Part shown: positions 27,855 to 36,985 of the stretch, piece after piece | Numbering within the stretch: position 1 is the first letter of the stretch | How the letters are laid out: each line of letters starts with the position of its first letter | Origin: Fulvitalea axinellae | GTDB lineage: Bacteria; Bacteroidota; Bacteroidia; Cytophagales; Cyclobacteriaceae | Assembly (NCBI RefSeq): GCF_036492835.1 | Contig: NZ_AP025320.1 | Coordinates: forward strand, 1-64,000 | Direction of reading: 5' to 3' | Length of the DNA: 64,000 nt | Notes under the pieces: model-generated | The model's database searches: none | The model's input: only the letters and a program-made list of their open reading frames with translations | What the model was told of the DNA's origin: nothing | Made by a program: the position numbers and the translations under genes

Positions 27855-29000
27855 TCAGTTACAATTTGTTACAATCGTTTTATAATCCTGATTTTCAACA
27901 TCTTCATAAAACTCATAAAGCAAGGAATCGTCAAAACGGATATGCTCCGGCAGCACCCGCAACCGGTATTTCCCTTGTCCCACAAAAGTAAAAAGGTCTT
28001 TACGGTCCAGCTTTTCCTCTTCCTCAAGGCCCGCCGCTTGGTTAATATTATCGACTATCCGCGTAAGGTACGTCTGTCCTTTTATCTCGCCACCCTTTCC
28101 CACTTCCAGATATTGTCCCTCCCCTTTTCCGAACTTCCTACGGATTGCGAAACGCAAAAGGTTTTTGAATTGCGTAGTCTTTCCGCCCAAATCCAACGCT
28201 TGGTCGGGAACATTGCGCGAAGGAAGCACGAGCCTAATCAACGACCAATCCAGGAATTCCAAACGAAGCTCGCCGGGTTTTGGCCTTTGGGCCAATTGTA
28301 TTACCCAATTAGTAGCCAATACCAAAAAGATGGAAATCAATGACGTTTTCGCTACGATGCGGATCAGATAATTCGAAAAGCGATTGTCCATCGAGCTGAT
28401 AATCTCGGGCAATTGCGAATAAAGCATCAAGACAATCGAAGCGATGGAGATAGCGGCCACAACTTTGAGTTCCTTCGAGCGGAAAGTGCGGAAGAAAGCC
28501 ACCGCCATAAGGAATGACAAAAACGAAGACAACAAGAAGTCCGGCACAAAGCTGACGTTGATTCCATACACAACTTTGTCGCCCAAGAAGCCGAACAGCC
28601 CCACCGACAAAACCGAGACGGACAAAATAACGGTAGCCATGACCTTCGCGCTTTTTTCGTTCCTGTAAATAAACTCGGGGGCTTTTTCGAAATAAAAAAG
28701 TCCGTACAAAAGGAAAAAATTATTGGCCGTTGACAAAAGTCCCCGCACGCCGTGATCCAGAAAGTAATTGCCCTGTTCCAGATCTTTCGAGATGAATCCC
28801 CACGCGCCCGACACTACCCAAACAAAAATGGAACAGCTCAAAAACGCCAAACCTTTGTCAACCCGCCGCGGACCGCCTTCCTCTTCCAACACTTTCCGGA
28901 ACCGTTTCCTTACCGAATACCAAATGGCAAACAGAAGGACGGCGCCCGTAAGTGAAATAAATATATGTGAAAGCAGATAAAATCGTTCGAGTTCTGGCAT
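27855..29000 (-). CDS. Seven-helix membrane protein with cytoplasmic C-terminal domain
   Basis: Unrecognised, 381 aa. About seven hydrophobic segments occupy residues 8-250, including LSHIFISLTGAVLLFAIWY, VMATVILSVSVLSVGLFGFLG and LISIFLVLATNWVI. A soluble domain of about 130 aa follows. The layout recalls 7TM-type receptors with a small output domain, but I see no kinase, cyclase or HTH signature. The C-terminal part contains FKNLLRFAIRRKFGKGEGQ and DLFTFVGQGKYRLRVLPEH, which has an HTH-like or winged feel without certainty. Single gene. Confidence 0.6.
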   Translation of the reverse strand: MPELERFYLLSHIFISLTGAVLLFAIWYSVRKRFRKVLEEEGGPRRVDKGLAFLSCSIFVWVVSGAWGFISKDLEQGNYFLDHGVRGLLSTANNFFLLYGLFYFEKAPEFIYRNEKSAKVMATVILSVSVLSVGLFGFLGDKVVYGINVSFVPDFLLSSFLSFLMAVAFFRTFRSKELKVVAAISIASIVLMLYSQLPEIISSMDNRFSNYLIRIVAKTSLISIFLVLATNWVIQLAQRPKPGELRLEFLDWSLIRLVLPSRNVPDQALDLGGKTTQFKNLLRFAIRRKFGKGEGQYLEVGKGGEIKGQTYLTRIVDNINQAAGLEEEEKLDRKDLFTFVGQGKYRLRVLPEHIRFDDSLLYEFYEDVENQDYKTIVTNCN

Positions 29001-29131
29001 AATCGGAAATACTTTTCCTCTGATAAAGGAGAGCTGAAAACTGTTCTACAGAAATGTCAATCCGACAAATAATATAAAAATTTTTGGCGGAAAATTTCAG
29101 TAGCCACGGCTCTCCTTTTATTATGCGAAAC

Positions 29132-29467
29132 TCATAAGAACACACGCCATACGGGCCAAATAGCCAAAACCAATCCCAGTAATCCCAACGGAAGGACTAC
29201 CAACGACGATAATACGGTCTCTTTCTTCCAATAAGAAATCCCGGAACAAACCATTCCTACCACACCCACCATAAAGGCAAAAAACCTTGTGGGATAATAT
29301 GCGAAAGCAACAAGAAACAGGGCTCTTGTTTTGCCTGAAGCCTCCTTATATTTCAATAACAACTCATAGTTGACGAAGACTCCAACCGCAACACTAACAA
29401 AAATCAATACGATTGACGCAACAAAAAAAGGTCGTTCGAATACGGTCTTCCTTACTGCATTTATCAT
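29132..29467 (-). CDS. Small membrane protein coupled to upstream hydrolase
   Basis: Unrecognised protein of about 111 aa with three hydrophobic segments (FFVASIVLIFVSVAVGVFV, FFAFMVGVVGMVCSGISYW, LVVLPLGLLGLVLAIWPVW). I place its start at 29467, where the ATG overlaps the TGA of the upstream hydrolase as ATGA, the classical arrangement for translational re-initiation. That overlap is the best evidence that the gene is real and shares the hydrolase transcript. Confidence 0.65.
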   Translation of the reverse strand: MINAVRKTVFERPFFVASIVLIFVSVAVGVFVNYELLLKYKEASGKTRALFLVAFAYYPTRFFAFMVGVVGMVCSGISYWKKETVLSSLVVLPLGLLGLVLAIWPVWRVFL

Positions 29468-30861
29468 TGTGCCCGTTTCAAAATCCAATTCGCAAGGCCC
29501 ATCATCAACGCAGGGGAAATTGTTTGTTTAATAGTCGGGTACTCCGCCGGCAATCCTTTTTCGCATTCCTGAAACAAATGGTTAAGTCCCGGCAACACCT
29601 TGAAACCCACTTTCGTATTGCCTGCTTCCTTTAGTGCCGCTTTCATCGCTTCCAAGTTTTTCTTTGCGGGCACTTGAAGATCTTTTCCTCCGAAGACCGC
29701 CAATACAGGACAGTTCACCTTTTTTAAATAAACCGACGGCTCATGACGCAAAAAGCCCATCATCCACGGAGATCCCAATGTCTTGGTGTGTTGCGAAGCG
29801 AATGTTTCCGCCGTACCTCCTTGCGGAATCGCCAAAGGATTTTTCTTGGCGTAGTCCAAAAGTCCTTTTCTCAACTCCGTTTTCCCTTCGGCCTTTTCCG
29901 CCACTTCGAAAATCCCGCGGTTAATGGTCTTGGCGATCTTCACATTTACAGGGGAAACGCCCGAGGCCCAAGCGATTTCTTCCTGCTGTTGCAGAAGCAA
30001 TTCGGAACCTTTTATCCCGACACCGGCCAACATTACTATAAATCCGACATCCGCCCGGCGGCTGGCCACCATCGGAGCTATAATTCCGCCCTCGCTATGG
30101 CCTACGATTCCGGTCCTGTCATCAATAGTTTCTTTTCTGGCTTTTAAATAATCAAAAGCGGCTTCCGCATCTTCGGAGAAATCGACAGTAGTGGCCGCGG
30201 AAAAATCTCCTTCGGATTCGGCCGTGCCCCGGTCATCGTAGCGCAAGACGGCCACTCCGTTTCTGGTCAGGTAATCAGACAAAACCAAAAAGGGTTTGTG
30301 ACCGAAAAGATTACTGTCACGGTCTTGCGGACCACTGCCGCTTACCAACACAACGGCGGGAAAAGGGCCTTTGCCCGCCGGAAGGCTCAAGGTTCCGGCC
30401 AAGCGGATACCCGCTTTCTTATTTTCGAAAGTAACTTGTTCGGTTTTGTAAGGGAAAGGTTCTTTAGGCTCCTGCGGACGGGAAAATTTGATGTCATCCT
30501 CGCCATTTTTCCTCGTAATATCCAGAGGAAAGGTCATACCCCTTTGCTTAAAGGTTCCTTTTACTTCGCCTTCGGCCAAGACACCTTCATAACTGGCCCC
30601 CAATTGAGTGGCGGCAAAGCGCAAAGTATCTTTTTCGAAGGTCACCCAAGTGACGGGCATCCCCATTGCCCCTTGGTCCGGACTGTCCAGTGTAGCGGTA
30701 TAGTTCCCCGGAACACCTTCGATGTTCAACACTAAACGAAGAGGCAATCCCCCAACTTTCAAAACGCCTTTCCAAGATCCGGAAACGTCGGTCTGTCCGT
30801 AACCGAAAGCCGAGTAAACAAACATGGCGACAAAAAAGAAAATTCGCTTTTTCATAGTCAT
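29464..30861 (-). CDS. Exported alpha/beta hydrolase with N-terminal beta domain
   Basis: Secreted serine hydrolase, about 465 aa. The signal peptide MKKRIFFFVAMFVYSAFGYGQ starts at the ATG at 30855; the ATG at 30861 two codons earlier is equally possible, and a GTG at 30867 is less likely. Residues 25-140 form a lipocalin-like beta domain (DVSGSWKGVLKVGGLPLRLVLN). The catalytic domain follows with the oxyanion region VLVSGSGPQDRDS, the nucleophile elbow GHSEGG, the acid in VFGGKDLQVP and the histidine in LPGLNHLF. This architecture is common in Bacteroidota as an extracellular esterase or peptidase-like protein of unknown substrate. Confidence 0.85.
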   Translation of the reverse strand: MTMKKRIFFFVAMFVYSAFGYGQTDVSGSWKGVLKVGGLPLRLVLNIEGVPGNYTATLDSPDQGAMGMPVTWVTFEKDTLRFAATQLGASYEGVLAEGEVKGTFKQRGMTFPLDITRKNGEDDIKFSRPQEPKEPFPYKTEQVTFENKKAGIRLAGTLSLPAGKGPFPAVVLVSGSGPQDRDSNLFGHKPFLVLSDYLTRNGVAVLRYDDRGTAESEGDFSAATTVDFSEDAEAAFDYLKARKETIDDRTGIVGHSEGGIIAPMVASRRADVGFIVMLAGVGIKGSELLLQQQEEIAWASGVSPVNVKIAKTINRGIFEVAEKAEGKTELRKGLLDYAKKNPLAIPQGGTAETFASQHTKTLGSPWMMGFLRHEPSVYLKKVNCPVLAVFGGKDLQVPAKKNLEAMKAALKEAGNTKVGFKVLPGLNHLFQECEKGLPAEYPTIKQTISPALMMGLANWILKRAQ

Positions 30862-30968
30862 TGACACTAATGGTTTGAAAAAGAGACTCCGATGATCATC
30901 ACAGGAAATTATGTTTGTTCCATATGAAAAAACAGACCATGTCTTTAGCGAAAGCGGAGGTCTCCCAT

Positions 30969-31397
30969 TTATAAAGTGTATTTTATCTTAGGATTTATCT
31001 TTAGCAGTTCGGCGACAAAAAGCCTTTTGTCTTCCGGAGACAAAAGTATATAATGATCGTTACCGTAAATCACCTTTATCCGATCAAGCGACATCGCCGG
31101 CGAAGACAGCGGATTGTGCGATTTATGAATTTCCTTTATGTCGGACACTAATATGTCCTCGTTTATCAAAAAAGAACACTTTACAGACAATCGTCCGTTG
31201 TCCGTAATCCGGTAAACAGTGGTCTTGAACAAATGAATCACAAACACCGCCGATGAAACACTTACAGACGACGCTATAAGCGCATCCGTACTAAAACCGC
31301 TTTTCCAAAAAGGTAAAACCGAAGTATAAGCCAATATGGCAAACACCGGCGCGAACAGCCAAAAATCCACTTTCGATTTAAATACTTTCGTTCCCAT
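30969..31397 (-). CDS. Membrane-anchored bacterial PH-domain protein (bPH_4 type)
   Basis: About 142 aa from the ATG at 31397, preceded by an AAAGGG ribosome site; the frame is open to 31448. Two membrane segments (VDFWLFAPVFAILAYTSVLPFW and LIASSVSVSSAVFVIHLF) are followed by a small beta domain with the family-typical YRITDNGRLSVKC, ISDIKEIHKSHNPLSSPAMS and DRIKVIYGNDHYILLSPED. This is the PF06713-like bacterial PH domain that commonly follows two membrane helices. Role unknown. Single gene, with a 283-bp AT-rich gap before the next gene. Confidence 0.8.
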   Translation of the reverse strand: MGTKVFKSKVDFWLFAPVFAILAYTSVLPFWKSGFSTDALIASSVSVSSAVFVIHLFKTTVYRITDNGRLSVKCSFLINEDILVSDIKEIHKSHNPLSSPAMSLDRIKVIYGNDHYILLSPEDKRLFVAELLKINPKIKYTL

Positions 31398-31680
31398 AAG
31401 CCCTTTGCTTTTTTTCAAAAACCCCCGGCACTTTCTTTTGCTTTCCACAAAATCGAATTTCCCTTCTACCTTTACATATTATACGTAATTCATTGGTGTG
31501 AACGCACGAAATAAGTGATCGGCGGATAAAACAGTTCGTACAAGGTAAATAAGTGCTTAGAGCGGATTTTGAATAAAACCGGGATAAATAAAACGTTTCA
31601 TGTTGTGAAACGGACATGAAAAACAGTAAAAACAGCAATTCACTTCACCGAAAAAATAAGTCTATAGTAGATATGAAGCG

Positions 31681-32328
31681 CTAAGGAATAAAAACGCCTT
31701 CTTTTGATTTGCAATAAGGCCCGCACATATCAGAGACACAAGCCAAAGGTCCAGAGGAGTTTACCACCGTCCTCTTTTTCATCAATCGAAAATCTTCTCC
31801 AACATAAATGGCAAGAAGCCTGGCGTTACTGATCAATTGTCCGGAAACGCTGGTCCTTCTTTCAAAACAAAGCTTCAGGCCTTTCTCCTCCGTATATTCC
31901 CCCAAAAAATTCTTGGCTTTCAGCCTTGCGTAAAACGCTACATCATCCCCGGCTTCTATATTTACCTTCAATTTCCTGTCTTTCAGGTCCTGTGCGATCA
32001 TTCCTACTCGTAATCCGCCACAGTTCGCCACAAATTTCGAAGAATAAACCTTGATTCCCGAAAGCTTTCCGTGAACAAACCTGAAAGTCATTAGCCTGTT
32101 GCCGTCATCCTTTAGATCAAAAAAGCTCTCGGTATCTCCGCCGCCGGCCGTATAGCCTTCAAGGGGAGTTAAAGTATAATCACCCAAATTATATTTTACT
32201 TCTTCAACATTGTCGCCTATATCAAAGGCACCGGCGTTTTTGCCCGTAATTTCAAAATTACCGGAAGCGCTGCAGGCAACCAGCGCCATGCTGAAGAGCA
32301 AAAAAAGAAGGGCATTACGGTTCTTCAT
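31681..32328 (-). CDS. Hypothetical lipoprotein, 215 aa
   Basis: Lipoprotein signal MKNRNALLFLLFSMALVACS with the lipobox LVAC, so it is exported and lipidated. The mature protein is mixed alpha/beta, with strands around GDNVEEVKYNLGDYTLT and RLMTFRFVHGKLSGIKVYSS and four further cysteines, two of them at the C-terminus (CVSDMCGPYC). The latter may form disulphides. I do not recognise a family. Single gene. Confidence 0.7.
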   Translation of the reverse strand: MKNRNALLFLLFSMALVACSASGNFEITGKNAGAFDIGDNVEEVKYNLGDYTLTPLEGYTAGGGDTESFFDLKDDGNRLMTFRFVHGKLSGIKVYSSKFVANCGGLRVGMIAQDLKDRKLKVNIEAGDDVAFYARLKAKNFLGEYTEEKGLKLCFERRTSVSGQLISNARLLAIYVGEDFRLMKKRTVVNSSGPLACVSDMCGPYCKSKEGVFIP

Positions 32329-32714
32329 ATTATAAGAAATATAAAAATCGAAATCGATTATGCGAGACTGGAAAGTCCGAAATATTATTCGATTAAATAT
32401 ATAAATTAATTTTAATGCGTAAATGTAACTGTTGATTTTTGTTCTAAAATAAATAGAAATATTATTAATTTCAAAGTGATTATGCAGAGTAGCAGGTGAT
32501 TATTGTATGATTACAAGCTTTCGTCGTTAAAAATTAAAAGAAACGGCCTCCTAAAGCTGGCTAAACGGCTTGCTAAAGATATTCATATTACGAATATTAT
32601 TTTTTATCGTTCGGGAAAGGGACTCGCAAACAATTTTATAAAAAACAGTAATTCGAAAAACATATCGGCACACCGCTTGCGAGATGATTATGCAGTAACA
32701 AAAAAATTACTGTT
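32329..32714. other. AT-rich intergenic gap
   Basis: Divergent gap between the lipoprotein gene and the small coiled-coil gene. It is strongly AT-rich. One open frame from a TTG at 32503 overlaps the next gene's start and has no ribosome site or family feel, so I leave it out. No terminator or clear promoter is visible. Confidence 0.45.
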
Positions 32715-32957
32715 ATGTATAATCGAACAAGTTTGATCCTCAAGTACGAAAAGGATCTGCAGAAAAAACAAAACGAATTGACCGAACTCGAAGCCCTGTT
32801 GCCCGATTTCGACAACATGTTGACCAATCAGTACGCTCTTAAGGAGAAAAAAAGACTGATGGATCGTAAAAGTAAACTCGACGAAGAGATCGAGCAACTT
32901 GGAGATCTTTTGGCCGACATGAAAAACGACGTGGACGACACAACTCCGGTCGCCTAA
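32715..32957 (+). CDS. Small coiled-coil protein, 80 aa
   Basis: Highly charged and almost wholly helical. Hydrophobic positions repeat with heptad spacing (LILKYEKDLQKKQNELTELE, then LKEKKRLMDRKSKLDEEIEQL), which indicates a coiled coil. There is no signal, membrane or enzyme motif. A terminator-like stem directly follows the stop codon, supporting a real short transcription unit. Function unknown. Confidence 0.6.
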   Translation: MYNRTSLILKYEKDLQKKQNELTELEALLPDFDNMLTNQYALKEKKRLMDRKSKLDEEIEQLGDLLADMKNDVDDTTPVA

Positions 32958-32981
32958 GCTACTCTTACACCCCATTTAAAT

Positions 32982-33012
32982 AAAGCCCCTGCCGAAATCG
33001 GTGGGGGTTTTA
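32982..33012 (+). terminator. Terminator after the coiled-coil gene
   Basis: Imperfect stem (32982-32995 with 32998-33010) followed by TTTTATTATTTTC, 25 bp past the stop codon. Confidence 0.65.
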
Positions 33013-33091
33013 TTATTTTCTTTCGTTTCTGTTATTCAAAATACAAACCGTTGTTGATGGCTCTCAATAATTATAGAATCATTTTTCCCTT

Positions 33092-33934
33092 TTAAAACAC
33101 TTTCCACCAACTTTTCGGTCTCTTTTCCAGCCTACTATTTTGTGGAGTTTGTTTAGGGCTATACCATAAAGTATAAACAGTTGGATCGATGGGATAATGA
33201 TTGCTTGTGTATTCAATCTTAAAAATATAATCTTGAAGAATAGTATTTGTTGATGAGTTATAGAAAGCATATTTATCCGTGGATAATCGAATCTTCCCCA
33301 AAGTATTGAGAGCCTTTTCGAAATCCCCCTTATCCAGAAATGTTTGCGCCAACAATCGCCTTGCGGCATTTTGTCCCGTAAGATTCAAAGTCCCCAACTT
33401 TTCGATTTCATTCGATATCATACAACTTAATACGGAATTTTTTGGTGTACAATTCGAGCAACCTTCCTCACATTTCTTACCACCCGGCGCATTTGTCGAA
33501 AAAGGATATTTAGTGCTCGATGTCCCCATCAAGAAAATACTTTTGCCCTCTCCGACTGAAGGCACAACATAGCCTTCCGGTAAATTATTAAGTTGCTCAA
33601 AGAGAAAAATTCCGGTTTTATCTTCAAGTGGGTCCAACACTTGGGTGTATGGCGTACCTAAAGTGTCTTTATAATAAACATTAAACTTGAGGATCTTCGC
33701 CGGACCAAAACCCACATTGCTTATTCGAAAACCGTTGACAGGCTCGCTGTCAACGGATAAATAATCTATTTGCAAAATGGGCTTCTGGTTATTAATCTCA
33801 AACCTTTCAAGGGTTTTGGCTTGCTGATAACCAAAATAACCAACTATAACTGACACTAAAAGGGAACCCAACGCTAACAGTTCGCGTTTCGCTTGGGCCT
33901 TTATCAAAGTCCATAGCCTTTTTAGCCTTTCCAT
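33092..33934 (-). CDS. Membrane-anchored hypothetical protein, 280 aa
   Basis: Unrecognised. One membrane helix near the N-terminus (ELLALGSLLVSVIVGYFGY, residues about 18-37) precedes a predicted extracytoplasmic domain that begins with a beta-sandwich pattern (PILQIDYLSVDSEPVNGFRIS). A cysteine cluster CEEGCSNCTPKNSVLSC follows, then a short helical TPR-like part (FLDKGDFEKALNTLGKIRLS). The anchor lacks a lipobox. The cysteines suggest a metal site or disulphides. Single gene between convergent and divergent neighbours. Confidence 0.55.
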   Translation of the reverse strand: MERLKRLWTLIKAQAKRELLALGSLLVSVIVGYFGYQQAKTLERFEINNQKPILQIDYLSVDSEPVNGFRISNVGFGPAKILKFNVYYKDTLGTPYTQVLDPLEDKTGIFLFEQLNNLPEGYVVPSVGEGKSIFLMGTSSTKYPFSTNAPGGKKCEEGCSNCTPKNSVLSCMISNEIEKLGTLNLTGQNAARRLLAQTFLDKGDFEKALNTLGKIRLSTDKYAFYNSSTNTILQDYIFKIEYTSNHYPIDPTVYTLWYSPKQTPQNSRLEKRPKSWWKVF

Positions 33935-34021
33935 CTTACGTGTTTTTTTCCTTCCAAAATAATAAGCTTCCCTTACTAAAAAAGCTCTAAGTCCTTACAG
34001 AAATCACATCCCGCCCGATAT

Positions 34022-34681
34022 TTGATAAAGCCTAAAAAACAAAACATTGAATCAATCCTCTTGAGCCAACTAACCCTATACCACCGCATACAGATCTACA
34101 AACTCATCCGCGAGGGTTTGTCCGACTCTCGTGTGGCGAAGAGTATTGGTTTTCATCGTAGTACGGTGTGCCGTGAGCTGAAGACTAACGGCGGCCGGAA
34201 AGGGTATAACTTTTTGTTGGCGCAACAGGCCCGTGACCGCCGGCAAGGCATGGCCGTAGGTCCGCGGATGCTTTTTGGCGGCGGCGTACCGTTTAACTCC
34301 GTCTTGCGCAAGAGGGGCTTGCTTTACTCGCACCTCTCCCATCTTCATATCGATTGGTACGAGCGTCATCAAAATCACTTTAACCGCGCTTACGAAACTT
34401 GGCGACACCGTCCGTACGAAAAAGGCCGTATCCAAAACAGGACCGCCAATATTCCCGCAAGCCTAACCGTTAATTCCGGTTACGGTGAATATGAATCGAA
34501 ACCCACTTTTTTCTTAAAAAGAAAAAAAATTCTTCCGGGTATTGATAGCTCCCAAAGCTGTTTCAAAAAGTATCAATACCCAACCTCTATGGGATTAGTC
34601 CGCCTTGCTGACAATGTTTTTTCCATTAGCGTTTCCGAAAGGCCTTTTTCCATTTGTTTAGCAGTCTCCCTTGCCGGTTAA
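34022..34681 (+). pseudogene. IS30-family transposase remnant (helix-turn-helix only)
   Basis: Residues about 15-72 match the N-terminal HTH of IS30-type transposases: LTLYHRIQIYKLIREGLSDS, VAKSIGFHRSTVCRELKTN, then the basic GRKGYNFLLAQQARDRRQ. After that the reading no longer resembles IS30: there is no DDE catalytic core in this or the other forward frames, and the remainder looks like non-coding sequence. The frame begins at TTG, so the original start is probably lost. I read it as a truncated, inactive insertion-sequence fragment. A stand-alone regulator made from the HTH is the less likely alternative. No flanking target duplication could be identified. Confidence 0.55.
34537..34581. 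repeat. 11-bp inverted repeat
   Basis: GGGTATTGATA at 34537-34547 and its exact reverse complement at 34571-34581, 23 nt apart, within the decayed transposase reading. It could be a hairpin or a remnant of an element end. Confidence 0.6.
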
Positions 34682-35102
34682 ACTCGTACTCTTCCTTTTC
34701 TATTCTCTTATTTTGTCTCCAAACTTCATTATCCGTCTATTTTCTGTTCGGGTTTGGGCAAAAATCAAGGCTTTGTATTGTCCAAAAAAAAGTGTTGCGT
34801 TTTAACAAGACGATCCGGTGAGTCCTTCGCTATCAAAGTTCCTTTTAACAGTTATTGAATTATCTTTTCCGGTAACGAAACCGGTAAGTCGCTTTATGAT
34901 TAAAAGACTTTTCCCGCAAACAAAATGGCTTACATTTAAACAGGTCAAAACATTATATAAAGAATTCCTAGTATTACTTAATTATGAATGATTGTCTATA
35001 AAAGTAAAATGATGATGTATTACGCCAATACTAATAATACTTATGAATACATTTGCATGATTGAATTGTTTTAGAGTATAATATTTTTAATTCCCTTCAC
35101 CA
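34682..35102. other. AT-rich gap upstream of the STAS-like cluster
   Basis: About 420 bp without a supported gene. It should contain the promoter of the first STAS-like gene. The last 120 bp are very AT-rich (for example TTAGAGTATAATATTTTTAAT just before the start), but no full Bacteroidota promoter consensus is seen. Confidence 0.45.
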
Positions 35103-35492
35103 ATGTCTAATAGCGAATTCCCTGTAGAGTATATCAATGACAGCTATTTGAAAATCACCTACCTCAAGACTTATGACGACGAGGAGTTCTCGGAATTGCA
35201 CAAGCACTTGATAGATTTCCAAACCAAATGCCCGAATAAAGGCCTCCTTATGGTGGATACGAAAAAGATGGGCGTCCTCTCGATGGAAAAGCAAGCGCAT
35301 ATAGCCAAATATGTAGTGCCAACACTGTCGGAGCAAGCGGGGCAAAAAATGCGCATAGCGCTTTTGTTGGGCGATGACGTGTTCGCCAGTTTCGGGGCGA
35401 AGAACATTGCGCAAAAGTCAGACGACGCGTCGGTAACCAAACCTTTCTCAGATCAGTCGGAAGCGGAAACTTGGCTAACCGAATCGGTTTGA
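35103..35492 (+). CDS. STAS/SpoIIAA-like single-domain protein (copy 1)
   Basis: 129 aa, one domain. The pattern is an initial strand (VEYINDSYLKITYLKTY), a helix with DEEFSELHKHLIDF, a strand KGLLMVDTKKMG, a long helix, a second core strand KMRIALLLGDDVFASFGAK and a final helix with FSDQSEAETWL. This order and the ending F-S/T-D-E-x-E-A-x-x-W-L fit the SpoIIAA/STAS-like fold found in many Bacteroidota. Such domains usually bind partner proteins or lipids and are not enzymes. First of three adjacent genes with the same domain; a spacer that is duplicated after the next gene follows. No signal peptide. Confidence 0.7.
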   Translation: MSNSEFPVEYINDSYLKITYLKTYDDEEFSELHKHLIDFQTKCPNKGLLMVDTKKMGVLSMEKQAHIAKYVVPTLSEQAGQKMRIALLLGDDVFASFGAKNIAQKSDDASVTKPFSDQSEAETWLTESV

Positions 35493-35653
35493 TCGTTTGA
35501 TTTGATTCCCTCTGTCCTGGCATTCGTGTCAGGACAAGGCCAAAAACCCTTATGCACATTATCCGCATAAGAGTCCCTCCCCCTCCCATCATCCATAATG
35601 ACTTTATTCTTCATTCCATTTTTATAAATAACCAATACTTCAAGTTCTAGAAA
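35493..35653 (+). repeat. Duplicated spacer, copy A
   Basis: The spacer between STAS-like genes 1 and 2 recurs, with small changes, at 36830-36985 between genes 2 and 3. Shared elements are the hairpin TGTCCTG...CAGGACA (35513-35536), the CCCCTCCCATCATCCAT block, and the last 25 bp before the start codon, including AATACTTCAAGTT and AGAAAATGTCAGTA. Confidence 0.85.
35513..35536 (+). terminator. Stem-loop after STAS-like gene 1
   Basis: A 7-bp stem TGTCCTG/CAGGACA with 10-nt loop, not followed by a clear T run. It may be a weak terminator or an mRNA-stabilising hairpin. The same hairpin recurs at 36849-36874. Confidence 0.5.
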
Positions 35654-36829
35654 ATGTCAGTAATTACCCCTTCGTTGGAATACTTGGATGACGCTTATAT
35701 TAAGTTCGTCTACGAAAAAAAATACAGTACGGAAGAATTCATACAGATCCATAACGATCTTGTAGCCCTACAAGCCGAGTGCCCCAACAAAGCTTGGCTT
35801 TTGGTGGATACAAGAAAAATGGGGCCGTTATCAAAAGAAAAACAAGAGCATGTAGTCAATGACTCTGTACCAAAAATGGCCAAACAGGCGGGACGCAAGA
35901 TGCGTATAGCGCTTTTGTTGGGCGATGATGTCTTCGCAAGTTTTGGGGCCAAGGCAGTGGCCGAGAAATCTAACGAATCTTCGGTAAGCAAATATTTCTC
36001 GGATGAAAAAAGGGCTATAGCTTGGCTCAAGGAAAACTCCGATGAAAATCCGGCGAAGACCAAAACTTTAGAGTTCGTTGATGAGACTTATATCAAGTTT
36101 GTCTACGAAAAGAATTATGAACTCAAAGAGTTTAAAGAAGCCCACGAGGCTTTGTTAAAGCTGCAGTCCGAATGCCCGACAAAGGACCGCCTATTGGTGG
36201 ATACAAGAAAGATGGGGCCTATGTCGGAGGAAAAACAAGAGATTCTGGTAAGTCACACTATCCCGAAACTGGCGGAACAGGCGGGAGGCAGAGTACGTGT
36301 GGCTAGATTGATGGGCGAAGACGTGTTTTCGAATTTCGGGGCCAATATTGTGGCGCAAAAGACCACGGATCTTTCAATGTCCAAAGACTTCTCGGATGAG
36401 AATGAGGCGGTTGATTGGCTGACGGAAGGAATCGGAGTAGAACTGGAAAAAACATTAACGTTGGAATTTTCCGAAGACTCCTATATCAGGTTCGCATACC
36501 AAGAAAAAAGCACTAAGGAAGAGTTCGAAACGTTGCACAAAGATCTGGTGAAATTCCAGAAGACTTGCCCGAAAAAGAACAGGCTAATGGTAAATACCTC
36601 CAAGATGGGGGTGTTGTCATTAGATCAGCAAGGCTTTATCACCAATAAGATTATACCGCAAATGGCTACGCACGCAGGAGAAAAGATGCGCATAGCGTTA
36701 ATTCTGGGCGATGACGTGTTCGCTAGTTTCAGTGCGAAGAATGTAGTGGAAAAATCGGACGAAGTGTCCGCGACACAATGTTTCTCGAACGAAGAAGACG
36801 CGGCCGCTTGGCTGAAAGAATCGGTTTGA
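35654..36829 (+). CDS. Triple STAS/SpoIIAA-like domain protein
   Basis: 391 aa made of three head-to-tail copies of the domain at 35103, about residues 1-128, 135-258 and 262-391. Each copy has the VDTRKMGPLS-like strand (VNTSKMGVLS in the third) and the closing helix (KRAIAWLKEN, NEAVDWLTEG, EDAAAWLKES). Copies 1 and 2 resemble each other most in the VDTRKMGP region; copy 3 is clearly closest to the separate gene at 36986. No signal peptide, membrane segment or catalytic motif. The gene could act as a multivalent scaffold. Tandem fusion of three domains in one chain is unusual for this family as I know it. Confidence 0.7.
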   Translation: MSVITPSLEYLDDAYIKFVYEKKYSTEEFIQIHNDLVALQAECPNKAWLLVDTRKMGPLSKEKQEHVVNDSVPKMAKQAGRKMRIALLLGDDVFASFGAKAVAEKSNESSVSKYFSDEKRAIAWLKENSDENPAKTKTLEFVDETYIKFVYEKNYELKEFKEAHEALLKLQSECPTKDRLLVDTRKMGPMSEEKQEILVSHTIPKLAEQAGGRVRVARLMGEDVFSNFGANIVAQKTTDLSMSKDFSDENEAVDWLTEGIGVELEKTLTLEFSEDSYIRFAYQEKSTKEEFETLHKDLVKFQKTCPKKNRLMVNTSKMGVLSLDQQGFITNKIIPQMATHAGEKMRIALILGDDVFASFSAKNVVEKSDEVSATQCFSNEEDAAAWLKESV

Positions 36830-36985
36830 CCAATTGATTTAATCCCGCCTGTCCTGGCATTCGTGTCAGGACAGCGCTAAGAGCTCCTTATACAAATTAT
36901 TTGCATAAGAGTTCTTCCCCTCCCATCATCCATATTGACTTTATTTTTCATTTTTATAATTAATCAATACTTCAAGTTTTAGAAA
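36830..36985 (+). repeat. Duplicated spacer, copy B
   Basis: Second copy of the spacer at 35493-35653. It contains an 8-bp stem CTGTCCTG/CAGGACAG (36849-36856 with 36867-36874) and the same pre-start sequence AATACTTCAAGTTTTAGAAA. Confidence 0.85.

Noticed and set aside
32503-32736. 77-codon plus-strand open frame
   Set aside because: TTG start, AT-driven composition, overlaps the start of the better supported coiled-coil gene.
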